Positions 16,492 to 22,870 of a stretch of DNA of 26,591 nucleotides are shown here, piece after piece. The notes beneath the pieces are model-generated. The model was not told where the DNA came from. It saw only the letters and a program-made list of their open reading frames with translations, and did not search any database. The translations under genes and the position numbers were made by a program. Origin of the DNA: a virus; the IMG/VR virus record IMGVR_UViG_3300009183_000320, positions 1-26,591 of that record, one strand, 5' to 3'. Each line of letters starts with the position of its first letter. Within the stretch, counting starts at the first letter, position 1.

Positions 16492-17229
16492 ATGAAAGAA
16501 GATTTACTATATGAGCTAACGATAGAAGATGAAAATGATTTTATCTATGCAATATCAATGGTTACTGAACCCGCTATTGAAAGTAATTGGATTTACTTTG
16601 GTAAGGAGAAAGTTCAGTTAGCTAAATTAGATGATGAAAAGAGATTAGTATTAGGTGCAATCCTTATACCAAATAAAAATATCCTGAGGTTGGACGGTGA
16701 GGGTAACCCTTATCATGTGTTTATAAAACCAGAAACAATCAAAAGATTATCAGAAATTTATTTGGAAAAAAAATATACTGATGCAGTAACTATTGAGCAT
16801 GAAAGAACTGTTGATGATATCACATTAGTTGAATCATGGATAGTAGAAGATACTAAAAGAGATAAATCAGCAGTGTATGGTTTATCATTACCTAAAGGAA
16901 CTTGGGCGGGTACGATGCACGTTAAGAATGAGAAGGTGTGGAATGATTATGTAAAAACAGGAATCTTATCGGGATTCTCAATTGAAGGCATATTTTCCCA
17001 TCAGTTAGTTAAGAACTCAAAAGAACCTGCTTATCTTAAAAAAGAAATTAGTGATTTAACTGATGAAGAAGCTAAACAATTATTAGCTACAATACATTCA
17101 CTTTTAATAGATGATGTTAAGTTAGAACAACCTTCAGTTAATAGTACATATGCAGGTGAAGGACCTGATGATAAAAAGAAAAATAAAAAAGATTACACAC
17201 ATCCTGCATTAGTGGGAACAAAAAAATAA
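16492..17229 (+). CDS. Prohead protease, XkdF/S78-like
   Basis: A 245-residue serine protease of the XkdF-like (Peptidase_S78_2) type that would trim the head scaffold and capsid arms. Visible landmarks: ISMVTEPAIESNWIYF (about 21-36), LVLGAILIPNKNILRLD (52-68), the catalytic-type His in TIEHERT (H103), VESWIVED (113-120), and LSGFSIEG (159-166) with the likely nucleophile S163. The C-terminal 50 residues are Lys-rich and may be a cleaved tail. It lies about 15 kb from the capsid gene, whereas these are usually adjacent. Three bases separate it from the DUF5856-like gene. Confidence 0.8.
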   Translation: MKEDLLYELTIEDENDFIYAISMVTEPAIESNWIYFGKEKVQLAKLDDEKRLVLGAILIPNKNILRLDGEGNPYHVFIKPETIKRLSEIYLEKKYTDAVTIEHERTVDDITLVESWIVEDTKRDKSAVYGLSLPKGTWAGTMHVKNEKVWNDYVKTGILSGFSIEGIFSHQLVKNSKEPAYLKKEISDLTDEEAKQLLATIHSLLIDDVKLEQPSVNSTYAGEGPDDKKKNKKDYTHPALVGTKK

Positions 17230-17232
17230 TAT

Positions 17233-17598
17233 ATGGCAAGCATAGTAGAAATCGTATCATATTTTAATTCAGCTAAACAACAAGCAATTGTATGGCATCA
17301 ACAAACAACTGAATTAGGAGAGCATGAAGCTTTAGAAAAATTTTATGATGAAATTGTAGATTTATTAGATGAATTAAGTGAAAGTTATGCCGGCATATAT
17401 GGTAGATTAAAAGGATACGATGTACATGATTTAGCAGATTGGACATCAACTGAAGATACAATTACATATTATAAAAATTGTTATAGTTGGTTACAAACTG
17501 AAAGAACATCAGCACCGCAAGATAGTTGGATTCAAAACCAATTAGATGAGATTGCACAATTGTTAGGACAAACACTTTATAGATTAACTCTTAAATAA
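17233..17598 (+). CDS. DUF5856/Dps-like helical protein
   Basis: A 121-residue, all-helical acidic protein with WHQQTTELGEHEALEKFYDEIVDLLDELSESYAGIYGRLKGY. The spacing of HQQT, EHEALEKFYDEIVDLLDEL and the later helix NQLDEIAQLLGQTLYRL is that of the DUF5856 family known from large tailed phages, which resembles ferritin/Dps four-helix bundles. Potential metal ligands are His and Glu in the first and second helices (GEHEAL, YDEIVD). Lying between the prohead protease and two small proteins with a shared leader, it may be a head-internal or DNA-associated protein. The family match is from memory. Confidence 0.6.
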   Translation: MASIVEIVSYFNSAKQQAIVWHQQTTELGEHEALEKFYDEIVDLLDELSESYAGIYGRLKGYDVHDLADWTSTEDTITYYKNCYSWLQTERTSAPQDSWIQNQLDEIAQLLGQTLYRLTLK

Positions 17599-17616
17599 TG
17601 TACGCAACATTATAAT

Positions 17617-17973
17617 ATGAATCATAATTTAGTACATAAAAAATTACAACAATTTGAATCTTATTCTGATTACCCTGATGGTGTGAAAGGAAATGCAAAG
17701 AGAGCATTAGAGTATGCAGATAAGAATGGTTGGGGTAGTTGTGGAACTCCTGTTGGTAAACAAAGAGCAAATCAATTAGCTAACGGAGAACCTATTTCAG
17801 TAGATACAATCCAAAGAATGTATTCATTTTTAAGTAGACATGAAGGTGATTTAGTATCATCTAAATCATATGGAGATGGTTGTGGTAAACTTATGTATGA
17901 TGCATGGGGTGGAAAAGCAGCATTAGGTTGGAGTAGAAATAAACTTAGACAATTAGGATTACTAAATGAATAA
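17617..17973 (+). CDS. Small phage protein with GWGSCGTPVGKQRANQLA module
   Basis: A 118-residue protein. After a short leader (MNHNLVHKKLQQFES) comes a compact module (18-115): DYPDGVKGNAKRALEYADKNGWGSCGTPVGKQRANQLANGEPIS, then IQRMYSFLSRHEGDL, then GCGKLMYDAWGGKAALGW. I recall this module as a stand-alone protein or as a domain attached to phage head or protease proteins; its function is unknown to me. The leader resembles that of the next gene (MNNNIVHKNILKF). It overlaps the next gene by eight bases. Confidence 0.6.
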   Translation: MNHNLVHKKLQQFESYSDYPDGVKGNAKRALEYADKNGWGSCGTPVGKQRANQLANGEPISVDTIQRMYSFLSRHEGDLVSSKSYGDGCGKLMYDAWGGKAALGWSRNKLRQLGLLNE

Positions 17974-18292
17974 TAATATAGTACATAAAAACATTCTTAA
18001 GTTTGCTATAAACGAAGTATCACTTAATCAATTTGAAATATGGTTAGGTGAAACATCATCAGATGAACCTATGTATATATGGTGGAGAACAAACGAAGGT
18101 AACAATAGAAGATACTCTATGTATTGGGATAGTGCTGCGTATGTAGGTGGTAATGCTGGAGGTAGTGATACAAAAGCTGCAGAAGGTATGTGGAACTTAC
18201 AGGGTGATTATCCTAGAGGAGATTGGAGAACATTAGATACCAATACCGTAACACGCTTTAGTTGGAAAGGTAAGGCGTATCGTATAGGTTAA
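17966..18292 (+). CDS. Small protein sharing the N-terminal leader, unknown
   Basis: A 108-residue protein beginning MNNNIVHKNILKFAINE, a near repeat of the first 13 residues of its upstream neighbour, joined to a quite different body rich in Trp, Tyr and Gly (WWRTNEGNNRRYSMYWDSAAYVGG, DWRTLDTNTVTRFSWKGKAYRIG). The body looks like a small beta-barrel. It overlaps the previous gene by eight bases and its stop codon overlaps the stop of the convergent sigma-like gene by four bases. Function unknown. Confidence 0.6.
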   Translation: MNNNIVHKNILKFAINEVSLNQFEIWLGETSSDEPMYIWWRTNEGNNRRYSMYWDSAAYVGGNAGGSDTKAAEGMWNLQGDYPRGDWRTLDTNTVTRFSWKGKAYRIG

Positions 18293-19158
18293 ACTTTACA
18301 TAACCCAACCTCAGCTAATTGTTTTCTTACGGTGTATTCATCAACACCAAATATTCTAGCGAAACCAGCTACACTAAATCTTCTATTAGTTAAAGGAGAA
18401 TAGTTTTCAATACAAAATTGTATTTCTTCTTTCGTTAATTGTTCCTTATTTAAATATGGAATACCAACTCCTGTTTTATCCCATTCCTTTTTAAAAGTAT
18501 CATAGTGAGAACTAATTCTATTAAATACTTTAGTGATGTAATGTCTATCAATTGATTTACCATCTATTACCGTTAAGTTATTCATCAAATCTCTACGATT
18601 AAAACTTTCAATAGAATCTATATTCCTCATTAATTTAATAACTTCATTAAGAACAGGTACAAACTTTCTAGCAGCTGCAGTAGTTAATTTCTCTTTATTA
18701 GTTTCTAAATAATCAGCAAATGCATTTAATAAGTTTGCTTTATCTTCCATTTCTTCTACTCTACCATTATCTACATCAGCGATATCCCAATTCTCATTTA
18801 GTACATCTAACTTAAGAGTTTTCTTTGTACTACTATATCCTTTCATATTATGAAAGATATAATAGTTTTTAGCACATATTGTCATATAAGAAAATGCTTT
18901 ACCCTTACCTTCTTTGATTCGGTATAACCTTTCACTTAAGTACCCAACACAATCGTATTGAATATCTAATGGTTCACCATCTATGTATTCAGGTTTAATT
19001 TTATTATAATACACCTCTGCTATTTTAAATAGAGCTGGGTATATTATAGTAAACAACTTATTCTTCTCACTTTCAGTTTCCGCAATATTATATTGGTGGA
19101 TTGCAGATTCAATCCCTTCGTGGAAGTAGTTGTTGCTAGGATTCTTTTTGCGTGGCAT
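18289..19158 (-). CDS. Sigma-factor-like protein, candidate late-gene regulator
   Basis: A 289-residue protein. Residues about 65-115 (LDIQYDCVGYLSERLYRIKEGKGKAFSYMTICAKNYYIFHNMK) resemble sigma region 2 of divergent phage sigma factors such as T4 gp55-like proteins: an acidic helix, then an aromatic F-x-Y-M-T-I-x-A-K-N-Y-Y helix for the melting strand. The C-terminal 35 residues (RRFSVAGFARIFGVDEYTVRKQLAEVG) form a likely helix-turn-helix that could read a promoter upstream element. It lies alone on the minus strand, facing the late genes, and is transcribed from a near-perfect host-type promoter at 19219-19250. A phage-encoded sigma that switches on late genes is the best reading; a non-sigma DNA-binding role is not excluded. 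Confidence 0.6.
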   Translation of the reverse strand: MPRKKNPSNNYFHEGIESAIHQYNIAETESEKNKLFTIIYPALFKIAEVYYNKIKPEYIDGEPLDIQYDCVGYLSERLYRIKEGKGKAFSYMTICAKNYYIFHNMKGYSSTKKTLKLDVLNENWDIADVDNGRVEEMEDKANLLNAFADYLETNKEKLTTAAARKFVPVLNEVIKLMRNIDSIESFNRRDLMNNLTVIDGKSIDRHYITKVFNRISSHYDTFKKEWDKTGVGIPYLNKEQLTKEEIQFCIENYSPLTNRRFSVAGFARIFGVDEYTVRKQLAEVGLCKV

Positions 19159-19218
19159 GTAACTTATAGTTTATATAATAATAACAAACGAATTAACAGT
19201 TGTTATATATCATAGAGC

Positions 19219-19250
19219 AAAGGTACGAAAAATATCTGATAAAACCAAAT
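19219..19250 (-). promoter_or_regulatory. Bacteroidota-type promoter for the sigma-like gene
   Basis: On the minus strand TTTG (19250-19247), a 20-base spacer and TACCTTTG (19226-19219) match the TTTG-N20-TANNTTTG pattern exactly. The expected start is near 19213, giving a leader of about 55 bases before the ATG at 19158. Confidence 0.8.
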
Positions 19251-19254
19251 TAAT

Positions 19255-19545
19255 ATGCCAATACCAAAACCGAGCGGTGGTGAAACACAAAATGATTATG
19301 TGGGAAGATGCATGCATGAGATAGGAACTGAATACGATACTAATGAGCAAGCAGTTGCTATTTGTATTAATACCTACCAAAAAGGTACAATGAGTAAAAC
19401 CAAAGAACAAAGAGTAGCTGATAAGTTATCAGGTATATATTTGTTAGAAGGGTTAGAAGGAGCATGTTGGCCGGGATACGAAGCTATTGGTACAAAGATT
19501 TTGGACGGTAGAGAAGTTCCAAATTGTGTACCAATTAAATCATAA
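19255..19545 (+). CDS. Small two-module phage protein, unknown
   Basis: A 96-residue protein of two short pieces. Residues 1-43 (MPIPKPSGGETQNDYVGRCM, then EQAVAICINTY) match a Cys-bearing module often found at the front of phage prohead proteases or beside them. Residues 56-95 (LEGACWPGYEAIGTKILDGR, then PNCVPIKS) are another module I have seen in phage proteins. Four Cys residues could bind a metal. No upstream plus-strand host-type promoter is visible, and the 96-base gap before it also holds the divergent promoter at 19219-19250. Role unknown; a link to the head genes is likely. Confidence 0.58.
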   Translation: MPIPKPSGGETQNDYVGRCMHEIGTEYDTNEQAVAICINTYQKGTMSKTKEQRVADKLSGIYLLEGLEGACWPGYEAIGTKILDGREVPNCVPIKS

Positions 19546-19572
19546 ATCATATATACCCTATATATATAACCT

Positions 19573-19659
19573 GTTGAGTACGCTATATTCTATTATCTAA
19601 ATTGCCATTTATATTTTCCATATAGTACTCAACATAATCCCACTTCGGTGGGATTTTTT
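19573..19659 (+). ncRNA. Candidate small structured RNA
   Basis: GTTGAGTAC (19573-19581) pairs perfectly with GTACTCAAC (19625-19633); inside it TATAT (19584-19588) pairs with ATATA (19620-19624), with a two-base GC bulge on the left arm and a 31-base loop. Two bases later a perfect UUCG terminator begins. A TATATATATAAC string ends three bases before the hairpin. If that is a promoter, the transcript would be a compact RNA of about 87 bases with no start codon of note. It could instead be just the 3' end of the 19255 mRNA. It does not fold as a tRNA. Confidence 0.4.
19636..19659 (+). terminator. UUCG-loop terminator, plus strand
   Basis: AATCCCAC (19636-19643), loop TTCG, GTGGGATT (19648-19655) then a run of T to 19659. 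A perfect 8-bp stem with a stable tetraloop ends plus-strand transcription just before the leftward operon's own terminator. Confidence 0.9.
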
Positions 19660-19664
19660 ATTAT

Positions 19665-19693
19665 AAAAAACCCCCGGTGGAAAAGACCGGGGG
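19665..19693 (-). terminator. Strong terminator, minus strand
   Basis: CCCCCGGT (19671-19678) pairs with ACCGGGGG (19686-19693) around a 7-base loop. Read on the minus strand it is followed by six T residues (19670-19665). It stops the leftward operon (19807-21376) head-on with the plus terminator at 19636. Confidence 0.9.
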
Positions 19694-19806
19694 AACATTA
19701 GGGAACAATGACGAAACCCTAATTATTGTGAGTAAACAATTACTTATTAAAGTGAGGGGAGATTCTATTAACAAACCTATTAACAAAACAAACCTCTCCC
19801 CAACAC

Positions 19807-20169
19807 TTAACTATTTTTATTCAACCTAACATCATCTACTTCCTTTGATAATGTTTTGAAGTATCTTATCTTACCTTCATCCTGCGCCTTCTTACACGCG
19901 GGGTATATGATATCCTGAAACCCTAAGTAGTACGCCTGCTTCTCACTCCACGCTTTAATCACAAATGGAGGAAACACTTTGTTACCTTTATCCGTTTCAA
20001 TTACAAACTTAAGTGTATATACAAATGAGTTAGGGTCACTCTCAATCATCCTACGGGTCTCACCTTCTATCTCTTTGTGGGCCTCATCACTTAACGTATT
20101 CCATAGTGATTGAAACCTACGTTCAACGGATACAATCCTTTCTTCTAATTCTTTTATTCTATCTTCCAT
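19807..20169 (-). CDS. Unknown protein with N-terminal coiled coil
   Basis: A 120-residue protein. Residues 1-45 (MEDRIKELEERIVSVERRFQ onward) form a heptad-type coiled coil; residues 50-100 look like a small mixed domain (FVYTLKFVIETDKGNKVFPPFVIKAWSEKQAYYLGFQDIIYP). It starts three bases after the upstream stop and is the last gene before the leftward terminator. No known family is recognised. An early-expressed accessory role is inferred from the operon. Confidence 0.6.
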   Translation of the reverse strand: MEDRIKELEERIVSVERRFQSLWNTLSDEAHKEIEGETRRMIESDPNSFVYTLKFVIETDKGNKVFPPFVIKAWSEKQAYYLGFQDIIYPACKKAQDEGKIRYFKTLSKEVDDVRLNKNS

Positions 20170-20172
20170 AAC

Positions 20173-20568
20173 TTATTTATTTTTTCGGTTTCTACATTCA
20201 ATCCATTTATCTAATTGGAATCCCTGTTTAACACAAAATATTAACTCACCTTCTTCAAGGGCTTTTTCAGTTTCCCAATTACCATTTGGGTTTCTACTTT
20301 GGTCCCAATAGTAATCGTATGCATCTTCTACGTTAGCGAATGATAACCTATCATCCGTATCATCTATACCAAAGATTTTATCAAAGGTATCTAACGAATC
20401 CTCTAAAGTACGAACTACATTACTATATTTAGTAATCCAAACATCCATATCTTCCTCACTACCATATCCCAATTCTTCCCAATCACCTTCGTTTAATTCA
20501 TTTAATGCAACTCTATTCCATCTAATATTCTCTATTAGGTAATCTCTATATTGTGTATTCTTATTCAT
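20173..20568 (-). CDS. Acidic early protein, unknown
   Basis: Starting at the ATG on 20568-20566, which follows the A-rich leader AAAACAAACAAT used by neighbouring genes, this is a 131-residue acidic protein (MNKNTQYRDYLIENIRWNRV...). An in-frame ATG 33 bases earlier lies inside a hairpin and is less likely. The C-terminal part (WETEKALEEGELIFCVKQGFQLDKWIECRNRKNK) carries two Cys and a basic end. No domain is recognised. A GC-rich hairpin at 20585-20608 precedes it. Confidence 0.6.
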   Translation of the reverse strand: MNKNTQYRDYLIENIRWNRVALNELNEGDWEELGYGSEEDMDVWITKYSNVVRTLEDSLDTFDKIFGIDDTDDRLSFANVEDAYDYYWDQSRNPNGNWETEKALEEGELIFCVKQGFQLDKWIECRNRKNK

Positions 20569-20584
20569 ATTGTTTGTTTTAATA

Positions 20585-20608
20585 AGGGGAGTGTATTTCA
20601 ACTCCCCT
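20585..20608 (-). other. Leader hairpin between two leftward genes
   Basis: AGGGGAGT (20585-20592) pairs perfectly with ACTCCCCT (20601-20608) around an 8-base loop, then comes TTATTAAAACAAACAAT and the ATG. The U-tract is poor, so attenuation or mRNA processing is as likely as termination. Comparable leader hairpins follow the promoters at 21433 and 22419. Confidence 0.55.
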
Positions 20609-20617
20609 AATGTTTTA

Positions 20618-21376
20618 TTAAAGTGTATTTAGATAGGTTTCTAAATCAGTTATCTCTTTCTTATCTCTAAGGTATCTCTCTAAAAGGGATTCGTAATCTC
20701 TACTAAATGTACCCTCAAACACTTTCTTTTTGTGTGTTAGGTAATCACCTAATAATAACCCTTCCGCAAACTCTTTTGTGATATCAAACTTTTGTTTTAC
20801 CTTAGTGTACACATACTCTAACCAATCTTTGTAGTAAGTACTTTCTCTCCATCCATCAATAAGTTTACTTCTAACATCCGCATGAGATTCTAATGATTCA
20901 TCCTCATTGTATTCCCAATATAAGGTATCTACTAACCTATAACATTTGTGTATGTTACCCCTCTCAACACCTTCGTAAACGATATTTAATGAATCACATA
21001 ACTTTTGGTGTTTCTCATTACCTAAATTGTAAAGTGTTTCTGATAGATACTCATTGAAATTATGAACTAAAACACCAGTAATCACTCTACCTAAGAATGG
21101 TTTTCTGATATCACATACATTGAAATCATCTTTCTCACCAACAATGTAATATGTTTCTACTACATCCATATTACGGATATCCGAAGTATCATACATATCA
21201 TCCATTACATACCCAACAACATCATTTTTTATTGATAGTTGTGAACGTAATTCTTTTAATTCCTCATCTATGTAAGAATACAATGGGGAATTTGAATACG
21301 ATTTGTTGTATTCGTTTAAATCAAATGTACCTTTTTTGATAGTGAAAGGTGTAACACTTTTCGTTGATTTACTCAT
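20618..21376 (-). CDS. Early protein of 252 residues, unknown
   Basis: Translation from the ATG at 21376 (after AACGTT) gives MSKSTKSVTPFTIKKGTFDL and a 252-residue, Tyr- and charge-rich, mostly helical protein (ELKELRSQLS, KLCDSLNIVYEGVERGNIHK, DWLEYVYTKVKQKFDITKEF, LLERYLRDKKEITDLETYL). A longer in-frame start at 21433 would lie within the promoter's -7 box and is rejected. It is the first gene behind the 21433-21464 promoter. No membrane span, signal or catalytic motif is seen. Probably early; function unknown. Confidence 0.62.
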   Translation of the reverse strand: MSKSTKSVTPFTIKKGTFDLNEYNKSYSNSPLYSYIDEELKELRSQLSIKNDVVGYVMDDMYDTSDIRNMDVVETYYIVGEKDDFNVCDIRKPFLGRVITGVLVHNFNEYLSETLYNLGNEKHQKLCDSLNIVYEGVERGNIHKCYRLVDTLYWEYNEDESLESHADVRSKLIDGWRESTYYKDWLEYVYTKVKQKFDITKEFAEGLLLGDYLTHKKKVFEGTFSRDYESLLERYLRDKKEITDLETYLNTL

Positions 21377-21432
21377 AACGTTTTTGTTGTTTTTTTGTTT
21401 GAGTTGAGAAATACTCCCAACCCTTAATACCA

Positions 21433-21464
21433 TAAAGATACGATAAACTACTCATATTTCCAAA
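21433..21464 (-). promoter_or_regulatory. Early promoter cassette copy 1
   Basis: Minus strand: TTTG (21464-21461), 20-base spacer containing ATGAGTAGTTT, then TATCTTTA (21440-21433). The spacer sequence itself is conserved in the copies at 22419 and 23150. The expected leader before the 21376 start is about 50 bases and holds a 6-bp hairpin. Confidence 0.8.
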
Positions 21465-21489
21465 TAATTGATAAACTATTTTACACATT

Positions 21490-21498
21490 TTATCCACA
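21490..21498 (+). promoter_or_regulatory. DnaA-box-like TTATCCACA
   Basis: Exact match to the bacterial DnaA-box consensus. It lies 26 bases from the -33 box of promoter copy 1, the same distance as the box at 23207 from promoter copy 3. The surrounding CACATTTTATCCACATTT is shared by both. Confidence 0.5.
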
Positions 21499-21503
21499 TT
21501 TTC

Positions 21504-21530
21504 ATAACTCATTGATTATCAGCACTTTAC
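21504..21530 (-). repeat. 27-bp element, copy 1
   Basis: A 27-base element with core ATTGATTATCAGCA. It lies 40 bases upstream of the -33 box of promoter copy 1. Other copies are at 22522, 22562 and 23221. The centre TGAT-T-ATCA is a dyad, as expected for a site bound by a dimeric regulator. Confidence 0.6.
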
Positions 21531-21585
21531 ATATATACCCCTTTTTAACCGATTTAAGGAGGGGTGGGGGTTCTTTGGATGGATA

Positions 21586-21636
21586 CCCCTATAACCAAAA
21601 GATAGGGGAAATTAGGGGTATTTCTACCCCTTTTTT
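21586..21636 (+). terminator. Paired GC-rich hairpins with plus-strand terminator
   Basis: Two hairpins sit side by side: CCCCTAT/ATAGGGG (21586-21592 with 21602-21608), then AGGGGTA/TACCCCT (21614-21620 with 21625-21631) with a TTTC loop and a T-run to 21636. The T-run serves plus-strand transcripts, although the gene that ends here (21648) is on the minus strand; on that strand the hairpins have no U-tract. It may be bidirectional or stop antisense transcription. Confidence 0.55.
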
Positions 21637-21647
21637 ACCCCTACTTA

Positions 21648-22145
21648 CTATGAATTCCAATCCACTACCTTATCCATTTTCTTAAGTGATTCAGTTAAAT
21701 CCGAATCCTTTCGTACATACTCTACAAATTTTAAGGTTTTCATTACCATCTCCAATGGGTTTCTTTTGAAACACTCACTCCATTCGTTGATAGTTTTAGT
21801 ATCTTTATCCATTAGGGATTTTGTAAGGAACATTGTAACTACAAATATCTCTCTCTCCATAATTTTCTCTTTGAAGATAGGATACTCTTTTGATAAAGAA
21901 CTTCTGGTATCATCTATGAATTGTGAAAACACACCACTTTGTAACATTTCAATAATGAATTCAAATATCTTATCATTTGATTGAGTTAATACTTTTGTTT
22001 GGAGTACCGCAAAATCCTCATCGGTTAAACCCTCTTTACAAATTGATTCCAATTTGTTCATCATTGGTACATAATCACTCTTAACTTTGTACACATTCTT
22101 TTTTGTGTTTTTGGTAGTAGTACTACCTTTTCTTTTCTTACTCAT
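21648..22145 (-). CDS. Basic-tailed helical early protein, unknown
   Basis: A 165-residue protein opening with a strongly basic tail (MSKKRKGSTTTKNTKKNVYK), then mostly helices (KLESICKEGLTDEDFAVLQ, DKIFEFIIEMLQSGVFSQFI, LEMVMKTLKFVEYVRK). The basic N-terminus could contact nucleic acid. The start is preceded by the shared leader end AACGTT. It is the second gene behind the promoter at 22419. No family is recognised. Confidence 0.6.
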   Translation of the reverse strand: MSKKRKGSTTTKNTKKNVYKVKSDYVPMMNKLESICKEGLTDEDFAVLQTKVLTQSNDKIFEFIIEMLQSGVFSQFIDDTRSSLSKEYPIFKEKIMEREIFVVTMFLTKSLMDKDTKTINEWSECFKRNPLEMVMKTLKFVEYVRKDSDLTESLKKMDKVVDWNS

Positions 22146-22176
22146 AACGTTGTTTTTTTTTGTTATTGTTTATTGT

Positions 22177-22365
22177 TTATTTTTGAATGATTGAATCTAT
22201 TTGTGATAATATCCACATTTTTCTAAAAGAGATATTAGCCCATTGCTCCATATCCTCATTGGTTAATGTACTTGGTTTCTTACTATCTAATTCAGATAAG
22301 ATGTTTTCGGTTTTTCTTAAATTTACGTTTAACCACTCTACTAATTGTTTTTCTACGTTCGTCAT
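22177..22365 (-). CDS. Small helical early protein of 62 residues
   Basis: A 62-residue protein (MTNVEKQLVEWLNVNLRKTE...WILSQIDSIIQK) of two or three amphipathic helices. It directly follows promoter copy 2 (ATG about 50 bases from the predicted transcription start) and the A-rich leader AAACAAACAATT. A plus-strand frame over the same bases lacks such signals and is rejected. Function unknown. Confidence 0.6.
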   Translation of the reverse strand: MTNVEKQLVEWLNVNLRKTENILSELDSKKPSTLTNEDMEQWANISFRKMWILSQIDSIIQK

Positions 22366-22418
22366 AATTGTTTGTTTTTTTATTTATGGTTGAAGAATAC
22401 CCTCAACCTTTATATACC

Positions 22419-22450
22419 CAAAGATAGGTGAAACTACTCATAATTCCTAA
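22419..22450 (-). promoter_or_regulatory. Early promoter cassette copy 2
   Basis: Minus strand: TTAG (22450-22447) in place of TTTG, 20-base spacer containing ATGAGTAGTTT, then a perfect TATCTTTG (22426-22419). The leader that follows forms a 6-bp hairpin (GGTTGA with TCAACC), as in copy 1. Confidence 0.78.
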
Positions 22451-22491
22451 TTATTTGGTAACTATTTTTGATATATTTTTATTTATAATGT

Positions 22492-22504
22492 GTAACTGAT
22501 TGAT
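22492..22504 (-). repeat. Half copy of the 27-bp element
   Basis: GTAACTGATTGAT at 22492-22504 is identical to the first half of the copy at 22522, exactly 30 bases away, and lies 42 bases upstream of the -33 box of promoter copy 2. The second half has diverged. Confidence 0.5.
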
Positions 22505-22514
22505 ACTCAATAAA

Positions 22515-22862
22515 CTATTTTGTAACTGATTGATTATCAGCAGGTTGCATATTCTCATAATCTAACTCATTGATTATCAATGGACTATGTTTTGGGTACA
22601 CTTTAGTAGGGTTTTCATACTCTACCTCAACACCACTATAAGCCCTACCCAAATCAGTACCTAAACTCTTTAATCCTATTATAATACCATTTTGGATATT
22701 GATTGCAGTAAAGAACTTTGAATCAGTTTCGTACTCACCATTCTCATACTTCTCTTTTATTTCACACTTCTTTTGAATAGCTAACCAAATCTGATGTTTG
22801 ATATACATTTGGATGTGTGGTATTCTAACCACTTTTATTGTTGTTGCTTGTAACGTTTTCAT
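22515..22862 (-). CDS. Early protein of 115 residues, unknown
   Basis: A 115-residue protein (MKTLQATTIKVVRIPHIQMY...) with a beta-rich start, a helix (QIWLAIQKKCEIKEKYENGE) and a middle strand (IQNGIIIGLKSLGTDLGRAYSG). The C-terminal codons overlap two copies of the 27-bp element (22522 and 22562), so this reading frame shares its 3' end with regulatory sequence of the next cassette. Expressed from the promoter at 23150 after the 22871 gene. Family not recognised. Confidence 0.58.
   Translation of the reverse strand: MKTLQATTIKVVRIPHIQMYIKHQIWLAIQKKCEIKEKYENGEYETDSKFFTAINIQNGIIIGLKSLGTDLGRAYSGVEVEYENPTKVYPKHSPLIINELDYENMQPADNQSVTK
22522..22548 (-). repeat. 27-bp element, copy 2
   Basis: Starts GTAACTGATTGATTATCAGC and ends GGTTGC. 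It matches the palindrome at 23221 in length and in most positions, including the TTGAT-N-ATCA core and the GTTGC end. It overlaps the last codons of the 22515 gene. Confidence 0.6.
22562..22588 (-). repeat. 27-bp element, copy 3
   Basis: Contains the perfect dyad CATTGAT-T-ATCAATG (22568-22582 region) 40 bases from copy 2, inside the 22515 coding sequence. The outer arms are less conserved. Confidence 0.5.
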
Positions 22863-22870
22863 ATTTTATA

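Noticed and set aside
19573-19633. Hairpin as a tRNA gene
   Set aside because: No 7-bp acceptor stem with D, anticodon and T arms can be laid out and the GTTCRANYC T-loop motif is missing.
21377-21433. Longer start for the 20618 gene
   Set aside because: It would begin in the -7 box of promoter copy 1, before any transcript could include it.
21541-21620. G-quadruplex in the GGGG-rich gap
   Set aside because: The four G-tracts on the plus strand are split by a loop of more than 30 bases and each tract has a complementary C-tract nearby, so hairpins are more likely.
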